From contig CANRMP010000007.1 in NCBI GenBank assembly GCA_947631765.1, forward strand, positions 1-64,000: a stretch of 64,000 nt of DNA. The letters are read 5' to 3'. The notes beneath the pieces are model-generated. The model was not told the DNA's origin. It worked only from the letters and a program-made list of their open reading frames with translations, and ran no database searches. The position numbers and the translations under genes were made by a program. Below are positions 23,601 through 32,040 of the stretch, in pieces (position 1 is the stretch's first letter; every line of letters starts with the position of its first letter). This DNA is from an uncultured Clostridia bacterium. GTDB taxonomy: Bacteria > Bacillota > Clostridia > Oscillospirales > CAG-272.

Positions 23601-26213
23601 TCAGATATTCTCGTTTTTGAGCGCGTCGATGGGATTGTCCTTTTTGATTTTTCTCATTGCGTAAATCATTGTGGCAAAGACCACGGCAAAGACCGAAAGA
23701 GATGCTGTTATCATCGGCATTATCGGAATAGCAAAGCTTGCTTCAAAGCCCTCGGATATTCCGAGATAAATAAAATAACTCACAATAAGAGACAGGGGAA
23801 GCCCGAGCAGCAGTGCCCTTGTGCCGTAGAGCAGACATTCATAACAGGTCATTTTGTTAAAAGCGCTCTTTTCCATTCCGATTGATTTTAACATCGCCAT
23901 TTCCCGTCGCCTGAGAGCGACGTTTGTCGATATGGTGTTAAACACGTTGGCAATACAGATAAGCGAGATAAGCACAATAAATCCGTATGCAAAGACCATG
24001 ACGACAGTAACAAGATTACGTTCTTCTTCATCGGCTTCGGCATAATCGTAAAGCGAGCCGGTCTTCATTCTCTCGTCACTCAAAATTTGTTTTATCGAGA
24101 GATAACATTCGGCATGTTCCTCTGACGTAAAGAAAAATTCGTATTCATAATCGTACCCTTCAAGAGCGCTTGCCATCCCTTCCGCGGCGCCAAAAGGAAA
24201 TATTACCTTCACCTCGCCGTAACCGTTGCTAAAATAGGGAGGCTCGGATATGCGGACGGCATTGCTTATTTCCATCTTTTGAACAGCCTCCTCAAGCGGC
24301 ACTTTAAATGTGTCGCTGTCGTCGCGGAGCGAGACATATTCGACGTAACCGTCCTTGATATTATCCCGATAGTAGCCGTCGTACTGTTTGTAGTTCATGA
24401 GGGTGAAACGAGAGGCGGGATCTTCAAACACGTTGAAGGTCACGTATTTGTTGTTCATTCGGTCAAAGCGCGTTATTTTGTCGCAGATTAGTCCGTTTGC
24501 GCCGTCGATATTCGGATAATTTTCCTCAATAAAGGCGTTGTATTCATCATCGTTTACAAAGAGAAGCGCAACGTTTATTTCATATTCCGTGTCCTCTCCA
24601 TTCACGTCGATATAGCTTTGGTCGACCTCGGAATTTAAAAGGTTGCAGTTCATGAAAACCGAAAAGGTACAGGCGGCTTTGTCGACTTTATCGGCGCCTC
24701 TGAGCTTTTCATACAGTCCGAGTATCTTTTCTTTGTCATAGATATTTCCCGAAACGTAGTAATAAATATCATAGCTGTCGCCTCCGAAAGCTCTGTCGGT
24801 AGAGGTTATAAGGTAGTTTGCAAAGCTTGTGGCGGATATGAAAAGAATAACGCTTATCGCAAGACTTATTACGGTTGTACGGTACTTTTTTCTGCTGCGC
24901 CTGTAGTATTTTGAGGCAAGTATGCCGGATATTCCGAACAGTCTGCCGATAACGGGTCCTCTTGAATGTTTTTCGGCTTTTATGTCCCGGCTCATGCGAA
25001 TTGCCTCAATGGCTGACACTTTAGAAGCGCGAACGGCGGGAATAAGCGCGGATATAAGCACCGTCAGGAGCGCGAGAATACAGGAAACCAAAAGTCCCGA
25101 AAAGGAAATATGAAGCCTTATCGGCACGTCAAAGCCTGTAAAGGAATCAAGCTTTTTCCCAATCAGCATTAAGGTGACTCCTATTCCCGAAACTCCGCTT
25201 AATACCCCTATGGGTATTCCGAGAGCACTTACCGCAAGCGCCTCGAAAATCACGCTTTCAAGGAGCTGTTTTTTGGTTGCGCCGATAGAGGAGAGAAGTC
25301 CGAACTGCTTCATCCTTTCTGAAACCGAAATTGAAAAGGCAGTGTAGATGAGCGATATTGAACCTATGGCGATTATAAGTATTATAATGGCCTCCAGTAT
25401 GCGCACCATGTCGGTAAAGTTCGAGTATTTTGAAATGCCGAGCCCCATAAGGTAATTTGTATTATCGTTGTATTTGAGATGCTGCTTGTCTCCAAACTCA
25501 AAAACATTCTTTGGGTTCTTGAGCCTGCAAAAAATATCAAAGGTTTTTTCGGGGCTGTTGTCCTGAACTGTAATAAAGGTGTAGCCCGGAGCATAGCTTG
25601 CCTCAAAGCTCGGTCTTTCGTAAAAGCCCGAAACCTTGAAGGTTTTGGCAGAGGTATCGATTATCTGCTCGTTGCTTTCTCCGAGAAATATGCCATAAAG
25701 AGGTGTGCCCTGCCAGAGAACATCCCCGTCAAGCACTCTTGTTCCGATATCAAGGGTAATTTCATCCCCGACCGACAGGTAAACTCCGCCGACACTTGCA
25801 AGGTGCTCGGGCAGAAGAATTTCATTTTCTGAGGAAGGGAAGCTGCCATAGGTTATGTGAATTGCCAAGGTGTCTGCGGCGTCCTTGTTTATCCCCGCCA
25901 CATAGGCGTAAGGCTTGTATTCATTGTCGTTTTGAAAGGTCGCATAGCCTATTTTTTCAATGGTAACAGCCCTTTCGACCTCCTCGTTCGAAGCAAAATA
26001 TTCGCAGTCCTTTTTGTCGCCCGAGTAAAAAACGACATGCCAGTTGCCGTCGGAGTAGCTGTAGCTCTCTTCAAGATAGTTAAAAAGGCTTGAAATCGAG
26101 ACAATAACCGCGCACATCATGGCGGCGGAAAGAATTATTCCGATAATTGTCACGGCGGTGCGCACCTTATTTTTTTTGAGCGTGCAGAGGGTGGTTTTAA
26201 AAAGTATGTTCAT
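23601..26213 (-). CDS. ABC transporter permease with two FtsX domains
   Basis: A membrane subunit of 870 residues with eight predicted helices in two FtsX units. One helix near residue 20 is followed by an extracellular domain (about 40-270) and three helices (about 275-400). The second unit has a helix near 440, a second extracellular domain (about 470-735) and three final helices. Each unit carries the FtsX-type loop (KQFGLLSSIGATKKQ; EMAMLKSIGMEKS). The start overlaps the upstream ATPase stop as TAATG. The two-ectodomain plan differs from BceB, which has ten helices and one ectodomain. With the kinase and regulator genes upstream it probably serves in peptide sensing or resistance. Confidence 0.9.
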   Translation of the reverse strand: MNILFKTTLCTLKKNKVRTAVTIIGIILSAAMMCAVIVSISSLFNYLEESYSYSDGNWHVVFYSGDKKDCEYFASNEEVERAVTIEKIGYATFQNDNEYKPYAYVAGINKDAADTLAIHITYGSFPSSENEILLPEHLASVGGVYLSVGDEITLDIGTRVLDGDVLWQGTPLYGIFLGESNEQIIDTSAKTFKVSGFYERPSFEASYAPGYTFITVQDNSPEKTFDIFCRLKNPKNVFEFGDKQHLKYNDNTNYLMGLGISKYSNFTDMVRILEAIIILIIAIGSISLIYTAFSISVSERMKQFGLLSSIGATKKQLLESVIFEALAVSALGIPIGVLSGVSGIGVTLMLIGKKLDSFTGFDVPIRLHISFSGLLVSCILALLTVLISALIPAVRASKVSAIEAIRMSRDIKAEKHSRGPVIGRLFGISGILASKYYRRSRKKYRTTVISLAISVILFISATSFANYLITSTDRAFGGDSYDIYYYVSGNIYDKEKILGLYEKLRGADKVDKAACTFSVFMNCNLLNSEVDQSYIDVNGEDTEYEINVALLFVNDDEYNAFIEENYPNIDGANGLICDKITRFDRMNNKYVTFNVFEDPASRFTLMNYKQYDGYYRDNIKDGYVEYVSLRDDSDTFKVPLEEAVQKMEISNAVRISEPPYFSNGYGEVKVIFPFGAAEGMASALEGYDYEYEFFFTSEEHAECYLSIKQILSDERMKTGSLYDYAEADEEERNLVTVVMVFAYGFIVLISLICIANVFNTISTNVALRRREMAMLKSIGMEKSAFNKMTCYECLLYGTRALLLGLPLSLIVSYFIYLGISEGFEASFAIPIMPMITASLSVFAVVFATMIYAMRKIKKDNPIDALKNENI

Positions 26214-26893
26214 TATCTTATCACCTCGTCGCTTTTTATCCTGCCGTCTTCAATTGAAATTATGCGGTCGCTTTGCAGGGCGATATTTTCGTCGTGGGTG
26301 ATAACTATTAGGGTCTGTTTGTATTTTTGGTTCGAATATTTTAAAAGCTCCACAATCTCGCGGCTGCTTTTGCTGTCAAGGTTGCCGGTCGGCTCGTCGG
26401 CAAGCACCACTGAAGGCGCGTTCATCAGCGCGCGTCCTATCGAAACTCTCTGCTGTTGACCGCCCGAGAGCTCGGAGGGAAGGTGCTTTTCCCGCCCTTT
26501 AAGCCCAAGTATCGAAATCAGCTCTTCAAGCCGCGCACGATTTACCTTTCTGCCGTCCATAAGCACCGGAAGGGTTATGTTTTCCGTGACGTCAAGCACG
26601 GGAATAAGGTTGTAAAACTGGTATATAAGTCCGACGTGTCGCCGCCTGAAAATCGCAAGCTCCTTGTCGTTTCTCGAATAGACGTCACTGCCGTCCATAT
26701 AGACCTTGCCGCTTGTGGGCTTGTCAACTCCCCCGAGAATGTGAAGAAGGGTAGATTTTCCCGACCCCGAGGGACCGATAATCGCCACAAACTGTCCTCG
26801 CTCGACAGAAAACGACACGTTATCAAGCGCTCTTACCTGGTTTTCTCCGCTTCCGTATATCTTGCAGAGATTTTCGGCTCGCAGTATTTCCAT
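26213..26893 (-). CDS. ABC transporter ATP-binding protein (LolD/MacB/BceA type)
   Basis: A 226-residue ATPase that powers the FtsX permease encoded next to it. Walker A is GPSGSGKST, the Q-loop segment is [19 protein letters not shown], the signature is LSGGQQQR and Walker B is [13 protein letters not shown]. This is the MacB/LolD/BceA branch. The start at 26893 follows AAAGGAG by 8 nt. It is preceded by its own regulatory region, although it is also close behind the kinase gene (111 nt). Confidence 0.93.
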   Translation of the reverse strand: MEILRAENLCKIYGSGENQVRALDNVSFSVERGQFVAIIGPSGSGKSTLLHILGGVDKPTSGKVYMDGSDVYSRNDKELAIFRRRHVGLIYQFYNLIPVLDVTENITLPVLMDGRKVNRARLEELISILGLKGREKHLPSELSGGQQQRVSIGRALMNAPSVVLADEPTGNLDSKSSREIVELLKYSNQKYKQTLIVITHDENIALQSDRIISIEDGRIKSDEVIR

Positions 26894-26924
26894 TTTTTCA
26901 GCTCCTTTGCATGTTACTTGGCAC

Positions 26925-26978
26925 ATTATACATCCCTTTGGTGACAGGCAGGTGACTTTTATATTACAAAAATGTCAC
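26925..26978 (-). promoter_or_regulatory. Promoter with GTCACC direct repeats, likely response-regulator operator
   Basis: On the minus strand TATAAT lies at 26925-26930 but no TTGACA-like -35 is present. Where it should be, GTCACC occurs twice with an 11-bp period (26951-26956 and 26940-26945), the spacing of OmpR-family direct repeats. A GTGAC in opposite orientation lies further upstream (26974-26978). This fits activation of the ABC genes by the regulator encoded at 28012-28686. Confidence 0.65.
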
Positions 26979-27004
26979 TTAGAGCCCTAAAAACAAGAGA
27001 AGCC

Positions 27005-28009
27005 TTAAACGGCTCCCTTGTAAAAGCGTATGACAAAACGCGCTCCCGTATTTCCCGTCCTGTTTTCCGCCGTTATGTTCCCGCCTTGAGAGGTTACAAT
27101 AGTCCTTGCAAGCGAAAGACCTATCCCGAATCCGCCGCTCTGCTTTTTGCCCTTGTAAAAACGCTCGAATATATGAGGCAGGTCGTTTTCATCTATCCCG
27201 CTTCCGTTATCCTCAATGACAATTTCGGAAAAAAGCGGGTTTTCATGGGCGCTTATTTCGATTTTTCCTCCCTGTGGGGTGTAATCGATGCAGTTTTTTA
27301 TAATATTCGTCACGGCTTCGGCGCTCCACATTATATCCCCTTCAAAATTTCCATCGACCTTCTTTTCAAGGGAAATGTCTTTTAATTCGGCGGGTACAAG
27401 CAGAGAAATGCAGGCTTTGTCAATCAGCGCCTCAAGACTTGCCTTTTCCTTTTTAAGCGGAACCGTTCCCGCGTCAAGCTTTGAAATTTTAAGCAGAGTG
27501 CTGACAAGTGTTTCAATCTTCAAAAGCAGCATATAAAGCTCTTCTTTTAGCTCCTGCTTTCGGCGCTCGCCTGTTTTTGGGTCGGTGAGCATCGAAATTG
27601 CAAGGTTAATTGAGGTAAGCGGAGTTTTTATCTGATGGGAAATGTCGGCAAGCGAGTCAGCCAAAAATACTTTTTCGGCTTTAAGCTGTTCCTCGTTTTC
27701 CCGAAGGGTGAGAACCATTTTATATATTTCGCTTTTTAGCACCCCTATTTCCCCTTCGCAAAGCGAGTCAAAGGTTATTGACCTGTCGCCGTGGAGCACT
27801 CTGTCCGTTTCCTCGGAGAGCGAGGAAAGTTCCCGCCGCTTTTTTTCAAGATATATAACAAGGGTTACAATAAAAAGAAGCGAAAAGAAAAGGGAAACAA
27901 GAAGAGCGCGCACCCCCGCAAGAAACAGCATTGTCAGCGCAAAGGCGAGAGTTATAAGGAGCTCGACAAAAAGGAGAAATTTAAAATCGGAATTACGAAG
28001 CAGCTTCAT
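27005..28009 (-). CDS. Sensor histidine kinase, intramembrane-sensing type
   Basis: A membrane kinase of 334 residues. Two helices (about 11-31 and 35-54) are joined by only a few residues, so there is no extracellular sensor domain. This is typical of BceS-like kinases that sense through an ABC transporter. HisKA has the phospho-acceptor His125 in ADISHQIKTPL. The ATPase domain shows the N-box region (NIIKNCIDYTP), DNGSGID and GGFGIGLSLA. It starts 2 nt after the response regulator's stop and uses GAGGTG in the regulator's last codons as ribosome binding site. Confidence 0.93.
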   Translation of the reverse strand: MKLLRNSDFKFLLFVELLITLAFALTMLFLAGVRALLVSLFFSLLFIVTLVIYLEKKRRELSSLSEETDRVLHGDRSITFDSLCEGEIGVLKSEIYKMVLTLRENEEQLKAEKVFLADSLADISHQIKTPLTSINLAISMLTDPKTGERRKQELKEELYMLLLKIETLVSTLLKISKLDAGTVPLKKEKASLEALIDKACISLLVPAELKDISLEKKVDGNFEGDIMWSAEAVTNIIKNCIDYTPQGGKIEISAHENPLFSEIVIEDNGSGIDENDLPHIFERFYKGKKQSGGFGIGLSLARTIVTSQGGNITAENRTGNTGARFVIRFYKGAV

Positions 28010-28011
28010 AT

Positions 28012-28686
28012 TTATTGCACCTCAAGACGGTATCCGAGCCCGCGTACCGTCTTTATTATTTTCGGGTTTTGCGGGTCGTCCTCGATTTTGTCCCTCAGTC
28101 TCTTGATATAGACGCTGAGCGTATTGTCGTTTACAAATTCTCCTGCGGCGTCCCATATGCACTCAAGCAGCTTTGCCCTTGTAAGCACGCTTCCGCGGTT
28201 GTTTATGAATATAAGAAGCAGCTTGTATTCAAGAGCCGAAAGAAAAAGCTCCTCGCCCTCCTTTATCGCGATTCCCCTTTTGGTGTCGACCTTCACTTTA
28301 TCCGAAAGCTGAACAACCCCGCCTCTTGCTCCCGAAAGGCGAATGGCGTTTTTTATTCTCGAAAGCAGCTCTCGCGGGCGAAAGGGCTTTGCAATATAGT
28401 CAAGTGCGCCGAGCTCCAAGCCAGCAACGGTTGTGTATTCGTCCCCGGAAGCGGTCAAAAATATAAACGGAAGGGACGCCTCCTTTGCCGCCTCGGCAAT
28501 TGAAAAGCCGTTGCCGTCGGGCAGGGAAATGTCAATTAGCGCAAGCTCAAAGCTCTCGGAGCCTATAGCCTCAAGTCCTTCTTTTTTTGTGCCCGCAGCA
28601 TATACGGTAAAGTCCTCAAGCGAAAGGTATTCGGAAAGCCCCTTGGCAAGGGTAATATCGTCCTCGATAAGAAGTATTTTTGACAT
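28012..28686 (-). CDS. OmpR-family response regulator
   Basis: A 224-residue two-domain regulator. The receiver domain has the acidic pair Glu8/Asp9-Asp10, the phosphorylated Asp52 (ALIDISLPDGNG) and Lys100 (YIAKPF). The C-terminal winged helix covers about 125-224 (LSALEYKLLLIFINN, SVYIKRLRDKIEDDP, IKTVRGLGYRL). It is the first gene of an operon with the kinase and is expected to bind the direct repeats before the ABC genes. AAAGGAG lies 8 nt before the start. Confidence 0.95.
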   Translation of the reverse strand: MSKILLIEDDITLAKGLSEYLSLEDFTVYAAGTKKEGLEAIGSESFELALIDISLPDGNGFSIAEAAKEASLPFIFLTASGDEYTTVAGLELGALDYIAKPFRPRELLSRIKNAIRLSGARGGVVQLSDKVKVDTKRGIAIKEGEELFLSALEYKLLLIFINNRGSVLTRAKLLECIWDAAGEFVNDNTLSVYIKRLRDKIEDDPQNPKIIKTVRGLGYRLEVQ

Positions 28687-28718
28687 TGTTAATTCTCCTT
28701 TAGCAGATATCAGCCTCT

Positions 28719-28747
28719 ATTATAGCGCAAAAAATCAAAACATTCAA
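28719..28747 (-). promoter_or_regulatory. Promoter of the two-component operon
   Basis: On the minus strand TTGAAT (28742-28747) and a perfect TATAAT (28719-28724) are separated by 17 bp. Confidence 0.7.
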
Positions 28748-28776
28748 GCGTGCAAAGCGCAAGCGGAAAAAAATAA

Positions 28777-28804
28777 ACGGCGCCTTTTTGCATAAAGACG
28801 CCGT
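28777..28804 (-). terminator. Terminator of the DUF1540 gene
   Basis: ACGGCG pairs with CGCCGT, extended by a CTTT/AAAG step, and TTTATTTTTTT follows on the minus strand. Confidence 0.8.
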
Positions 28805-28821
28805 AATCGGTTTTTTGCGTT

Positions 28822-28992
28822 TTATTTTACTCTGAACGATTCGCAGTCGGTGCAGGCAATCTCGGTGGGGCACTTTTCATGAGTTACCACCTTGATGCAG
28901 TCAAGAGAGCAGAAATTCTGCTCACCGCAGTGATGAACGCACTGACTTACCGTGCATTCAATGCTCGGATTCGCTTTTTTGTTGTTTTCCAT
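28822..28992 (-). CDS. DUF1540 small Cys-rich protein
   Basis: A 56-residue protein with eight cysteines, ending in a pattern of Cys pairs (CTVSQCVHHCGEQNFC ... CTDC). This matches the DUF1540 family of small proteins common in Clostridia, presumed to bind metal. The function is unknown; some members are associated with spores, but nothing here shows that. The start at 28992 is chosen over an upstream GTG because it gives the usual family length. The ribosome binding site (AAAGAAAGG) is rather far upstream. It is a single-gene unit with its own terminator. Confidence 0.85.
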   Translation of the reverse strand: MENNKKANPSIECTVSQCVHHCGEQNFCSLDCIKVVTHEKCPTEIACTDCESFRVK

Positions 28993-29087
28993 ACTTTTTG
29001 TTTGCCTTTCTTTAAGGTACACTAAAAGTATGTCACGTCGTAAAATAAGTTATGCGTTTAATTATTTAAATTTAAATTTAAAATTCT

Positions 29088-30497
29088 TTACTCCTCGGCA
29101 CCTTCGTCAAGCTCGAAGGAGGCAATAAAGCGCTCCGCACGCTCTATCTGACGTTCCACGGATGAAATCGACGTCCCGCCGTATGAGGTGCGGGAGTTTG
29201 TCGCGTTTACAAGCGAAATGGCGTCATACACGTCGGTATCAAACAACTCGGACATGCTTTTAAATTCGTCAAGCGTTAGCTCCTCAAGCGTTTTGGAGTT
29301 TTGGATGCAGTAAGCCACAAGCTGTCCGGATATTTTATAGGCACTGCGGAAGGGGAGCCCCTTTTTGACAAGATAGTCCGCGCAGTCGGTAGCGTTTATG
29401 AAGCCCCTTTGCGCCGCGCGATACATATTTTCCCTTAAAGGCTTCATTGTCGCAACCATCGGAATGAACACTTTAAGCGTCATTATCAATGTGTCAAGCG
29501 CGTCGAAAATCGCTTCCTTGTCCTCCTGCATATCCTTGTTGTAGGCGAGAGGGAGCCCTTTGAGCATGGTAAGAAGGGTCATAAGATCGCCGTATACGCG
29601 GGCGGTCTTGCCCCTTGCAAGCTCCGCCATATCGGGATTTTTCTTTTGCGGCATTATTGAACTGCCGGTTGCGTACGCGTCGTCAAGCTCTATAAATTTA
29701 AATTCCCACGAAGACCAAAGGATTATTTCCTCCGAAAAGCGCGAAAGGTGCATCATGACGGTCGAAAACGCCGCCGTGAGCTCAATCGCAAAATCTCTGT
29801 CGGATACTCCGTCAAGAGAATTTTCGCACGGTCTTGAAAATCCGAGCAGGGAGGCGGTCATATTCCGGTCGGTATCATAGGTTGTCCCCGCCAGCGCGCA
29901 GGAGCCCAAAGGACACTCGTCCATCATTCGCATTTGCGCGTCGTCAATTCTGCCGATGTCGCGCATGAGCATTGAAACGTACGCCATGAGATGATGCCCG
30001 AAGGTTATCGGCTGTGCTCTTTGAAGATGGGTGTAGCCGGGCATTATTGCGTCTTTATTCGCTTTTGCAACTTTTACTATCGCCCGTATCAGCTCGCATA
30101 AGAGAGCCTTTATCTCTTTTGTCTTGTCGTTAAGATAAAGTCTTATGTCAAGCGCCACCTGATCGTTCCTGCTTCTTGCCGTATGCAGCCTTTTGCCGGT
30201 GTCGCCGATTCTTTTGGTCAGCTCGGCTTCGACAAACATGTGTATGTCCTCGGCAAGCGGGTCTATTGTCAATTTTCCTTCGTCAAGGTCGGAGAGAATC
30301 TCGCCGAGGGTATTTATAATAAGCTGTGCTTCCTCGGGCGATATAATGCCGCATCTTCCGAGCATTGCGGCGTGGCACACAGACCCTCTTATGTCCTGGG
30401 CATACATTCTTTTATCGAACTTTATTGAAGAATTGAAGTCATCGGCACAGGAGTCAAGAAGACCTTCGCTTCTCCCTGCCCACATTTTTTCGCTCAT
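29088..30497 (-). CDS. argH: Argininosuccinate lyase
   Basis: The last enzyme of arginine synthesis, splitting argininosuccinate into arginine and fumarate in the cytoplasm. It has 469 residues, the normal length. The family signature SSIMPQKKNPD is present, as are the substrate-binding THLQRAQP segment and HTARSRNDQ. It lies 48 nt after argG, with a short GC hairpin (GCCGCC/GGCGGC) between, and is almost certainly cotranscribed with it. The start ATG lacks a close Shine-Dalgarno; GGAG is ~28 nt upstream, before the hairpin, which could bring it closer when folded. Confidence 0.97.
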   Translation of the reverse strand: MSEKMWAGRSEGLLDSCADDFNSSIKFDKRMYAQDIRGSVCHAAMLGRCGIISPEEAQLIINTLGEILSDLDEGKLTIDPLAEDIHMFVEAELTKRIGDTGKRLHTARSRNDQVALDIRLYLNDKTKEIKALLCELIRAIVKVAKANKDAIMPGYTHLQRAQPITFGHHLMAYVSMLMRDIGRIDDAQMRMMDECPLGSCALAGTTYDTDRNMTASLLGFSRPCENSLDGVSDRDFAIELTAAFSTVMMHLSRFSEEIILWSSWEFKFIELDDAYATGSSIMPQKKNPDMAELARGKTARVYGDLMTLLTMLKGLPLAYNKDMQEDKEAIFDALDTLIMTLKVFIPMVATMKPLRENMYRAAQRGFINATDCADYLVKKGLPFRSAYKISGQLVAYCIQNSKTLEELTLDEFKSMSELFDTDVYDAISLVNATNSRTSYGGTSISSVERQIERAERFIASFELDEGAEE

Positions 30498-30545
30498 GTT
30501 ATATATTCGGCGCCGCCACGGCGGCTTCTCCTGTATTTTTGTATT

Positions 30546-31772
30546 TTATTTTCTGTTTGCGTCAAGCTTGGCTTTTACTTTGATGGGAAGACCGAAGAGG
30601 TTTATAAATCCCGCGCTGTCTTTTTGATTATATGCGCCGCCGTCGTCGCCAAAGGACGCCACCTCTTCGCTGTAAAGCGAGAAGGGAGAGGTAATTCCGG
30701 CGTTTATAATGTTGCCCTTGTAAAGCTTCAGCTTTACGTTTCCCGTTACCGTCTGTTGTGTGGAATCCACAAAGGCGGAAAGCGCCTCTCTTAAAGGTGT
30801 GAACCATTGACCGTAGTATACAAGCTCGGCAAATTTTTGCGCCACAAGCTGTTTGTAATGCTGTGTGTCGCGATCAAGGCAGATCATTTCGAGAAATTCG
30901 TGCGCCTTGTAGAGTATTGTTCCGCCGGGAGTTTCGTAAACGCCTCTCGATTTCATTCCGACAAGGCGGTTTTCCACAATGTCAAGGAGCCCTATTCCGT
31001 TCTCACCGCCGATTTTGTTGAGATACTCCACAATTTCAACGGCTCCCATCTTATTGCCGTCAATTGACGTGGGAATGCCCTTTTCAAAGCCTATTTCAAC
31101 ATAAGTGGGCTTGTCGGGCGCCTGTTCGGGAGCGACGGAAAGCTCAAGGAAGCCCTCTTTTGAGTACTGCGGCTCGTTTGCGGGGTCCTCAAGGTCAAGT
31201 CCTTCATGAGAAAGGTGCCAGAGGTTCTTGTCCTTTGAATAGTTTGTTTCGCGGTTTATGCGAAGGGGAACGTTGTGAGCCTCGGCGTAATCTATCTCCT
31301 CATCGCGCGACTTTATGCTCCACTCTCTCCAAGGCGCAATTATAGCCATGTCGGGGGCAAACGCCTTGATTGTGAGCTCAAAGCGAACCTGATCGTTGCC
31401 CTTGCCGGTACAGCCGTGGCATATTGCGTCCGCTCCTTCTTTAAGCGCTATTTCGGCAAGCGCCTTTGCAATGCAGGGGCGCGCGTGAGAGGTGCCGAGC
31501 AGATAGGTTTCATAAGAGGCGCCCGCCTTGAGGCAGGGCCATATGTAATTTGTGACGTAGTCTTCCTTAAGGTCAAGAATGTAGAGCTTCGAAGCGCCGG
31601 TTTTAATAGCCTTTTCTTCAAGTCCGTCAAGCTCTGTTCCCTGACCGACGTCTCCCGAAACGGCTATGACCTCGCAGTTGTTGTAATTCTCCTTGAGCCA
31701 CGGAATGATTATTGAGGTGTCAAGTCCGCCCGAATAGGCAAGGACTACCTTTTTGATATCCTTTTTGTCCAT
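30546..31772 (-). CDS. argG: Argininosuccinate synthase
   Basis: ATP-dependent ligation of citrulline and aspartate to argininosuccinate. 408 residues, normal for the family. The N-terminal pyrophosphate-binding loop is [12 protein letters not shown], and [13 protein letters not shown] and the C-terminal argininosuccinate synthase region are present. AGGAG lies 11 nt upstream. It is the first gene of an argG-argH operon whose promoter overlaps an ArgR-like palindrome. No other arginine gene is in the window. Confidence 0.97.
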   Translation of the reverse strand: MDKKDIKKVVLAYSGGLDTSIIIPWLKENYNNCEVIAVSGDVGQGTELDGLEEKAIKTGASKLYILDLKEDYVTNYIWPCLKAGASYETYLLGTSHARPCIAKALAEIALKEGADAICHGCTGKGNDQVRFELTIKAFAPDMAIIAPWREWSIKSRDEEIDYAEAHNVPLRINRETNYSKDKNLWHLSHEGLDLEDPANEPQYSKEGFLELSVAPEQAPDKPTYVEIGFEKGIPTSIDGNKMGAVEIVEYLNKIGGENGIGLLDIVENRLVGMKSRGVYETPGGTILYKAHEFLEMICLDRDTQHYKQLVAQKFAELVYYGQWFTPLREALSAFVDSTQQTVTGNVKLKLYKGNIINAGITSPFSLYSEEVASFGDDGGAYNQKDSAGFINLFGLPIKVKAKLDANRK

Positions 31773-31792
31773 GTAAATGATCTCCTTTTATA

Positions 31793-31842
31793 AATATACA
31801 TATTTCTCGCATAATTATGCAACAAATCGGGTGTTTTGTCAA
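31793..31842 (-). promoter_or_regulatory. argG promoter with ArgR/AhrC-like palindrome
   Basis: On the minus strand TTGACA (31837-31842) and CATAAT (31814-31819) are 17 bp apart. The -10 is inside GCATAATTATGC (31809-31820), a perfect 12-bp palindrome close to ARG-box half-site patterns. A second AT-rich, partly palindromic stretch (AATATGTATATTTAT) follows, as expected for paired ARG boxes. Repression by arginine-bound ArgR is inferred. Confidence 0.6.
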
Positions 31843-31985
31843 TAGAAAAGTTAATAAATATACAAATAATTCACAATGCGTATAAAAATATATACCCGAG
31901 CGCCGCATGACGAACTATTATAACATATTATCGGCGATATTTCAATCACCTAAAGGGAAAATTTATGCCGAAAGGTAAAAAAATT

Positions 31986-32019
31986 ACGGGCGGATGCAAA
32001 TAGATTTGCAACCGCCCGT
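31986..32019 (-). terminator. Terminator of the FKBP/trigger-factor-like gene
   Basis: ACGGGCGG / CCGCCCGT with an inner TGCAAA/TTTGCA pairing; TAATTTTTTT follows on the minus strand. Confidence 0.85.
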
Positions 32020-32040
32020 AAAAATCAAGCCAAGCGTATG

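Noticed and set aside
29560..29880. Plus-strand frame inside argH
   Set aside because: Antisense to a conserved enzyme gene and no independent support.
31773..31842. T-box leader before argG
   Set aside because: No specifier stem or T-box sequence is present; the palindrome at the promoter gives a simpler ArgR explanation.
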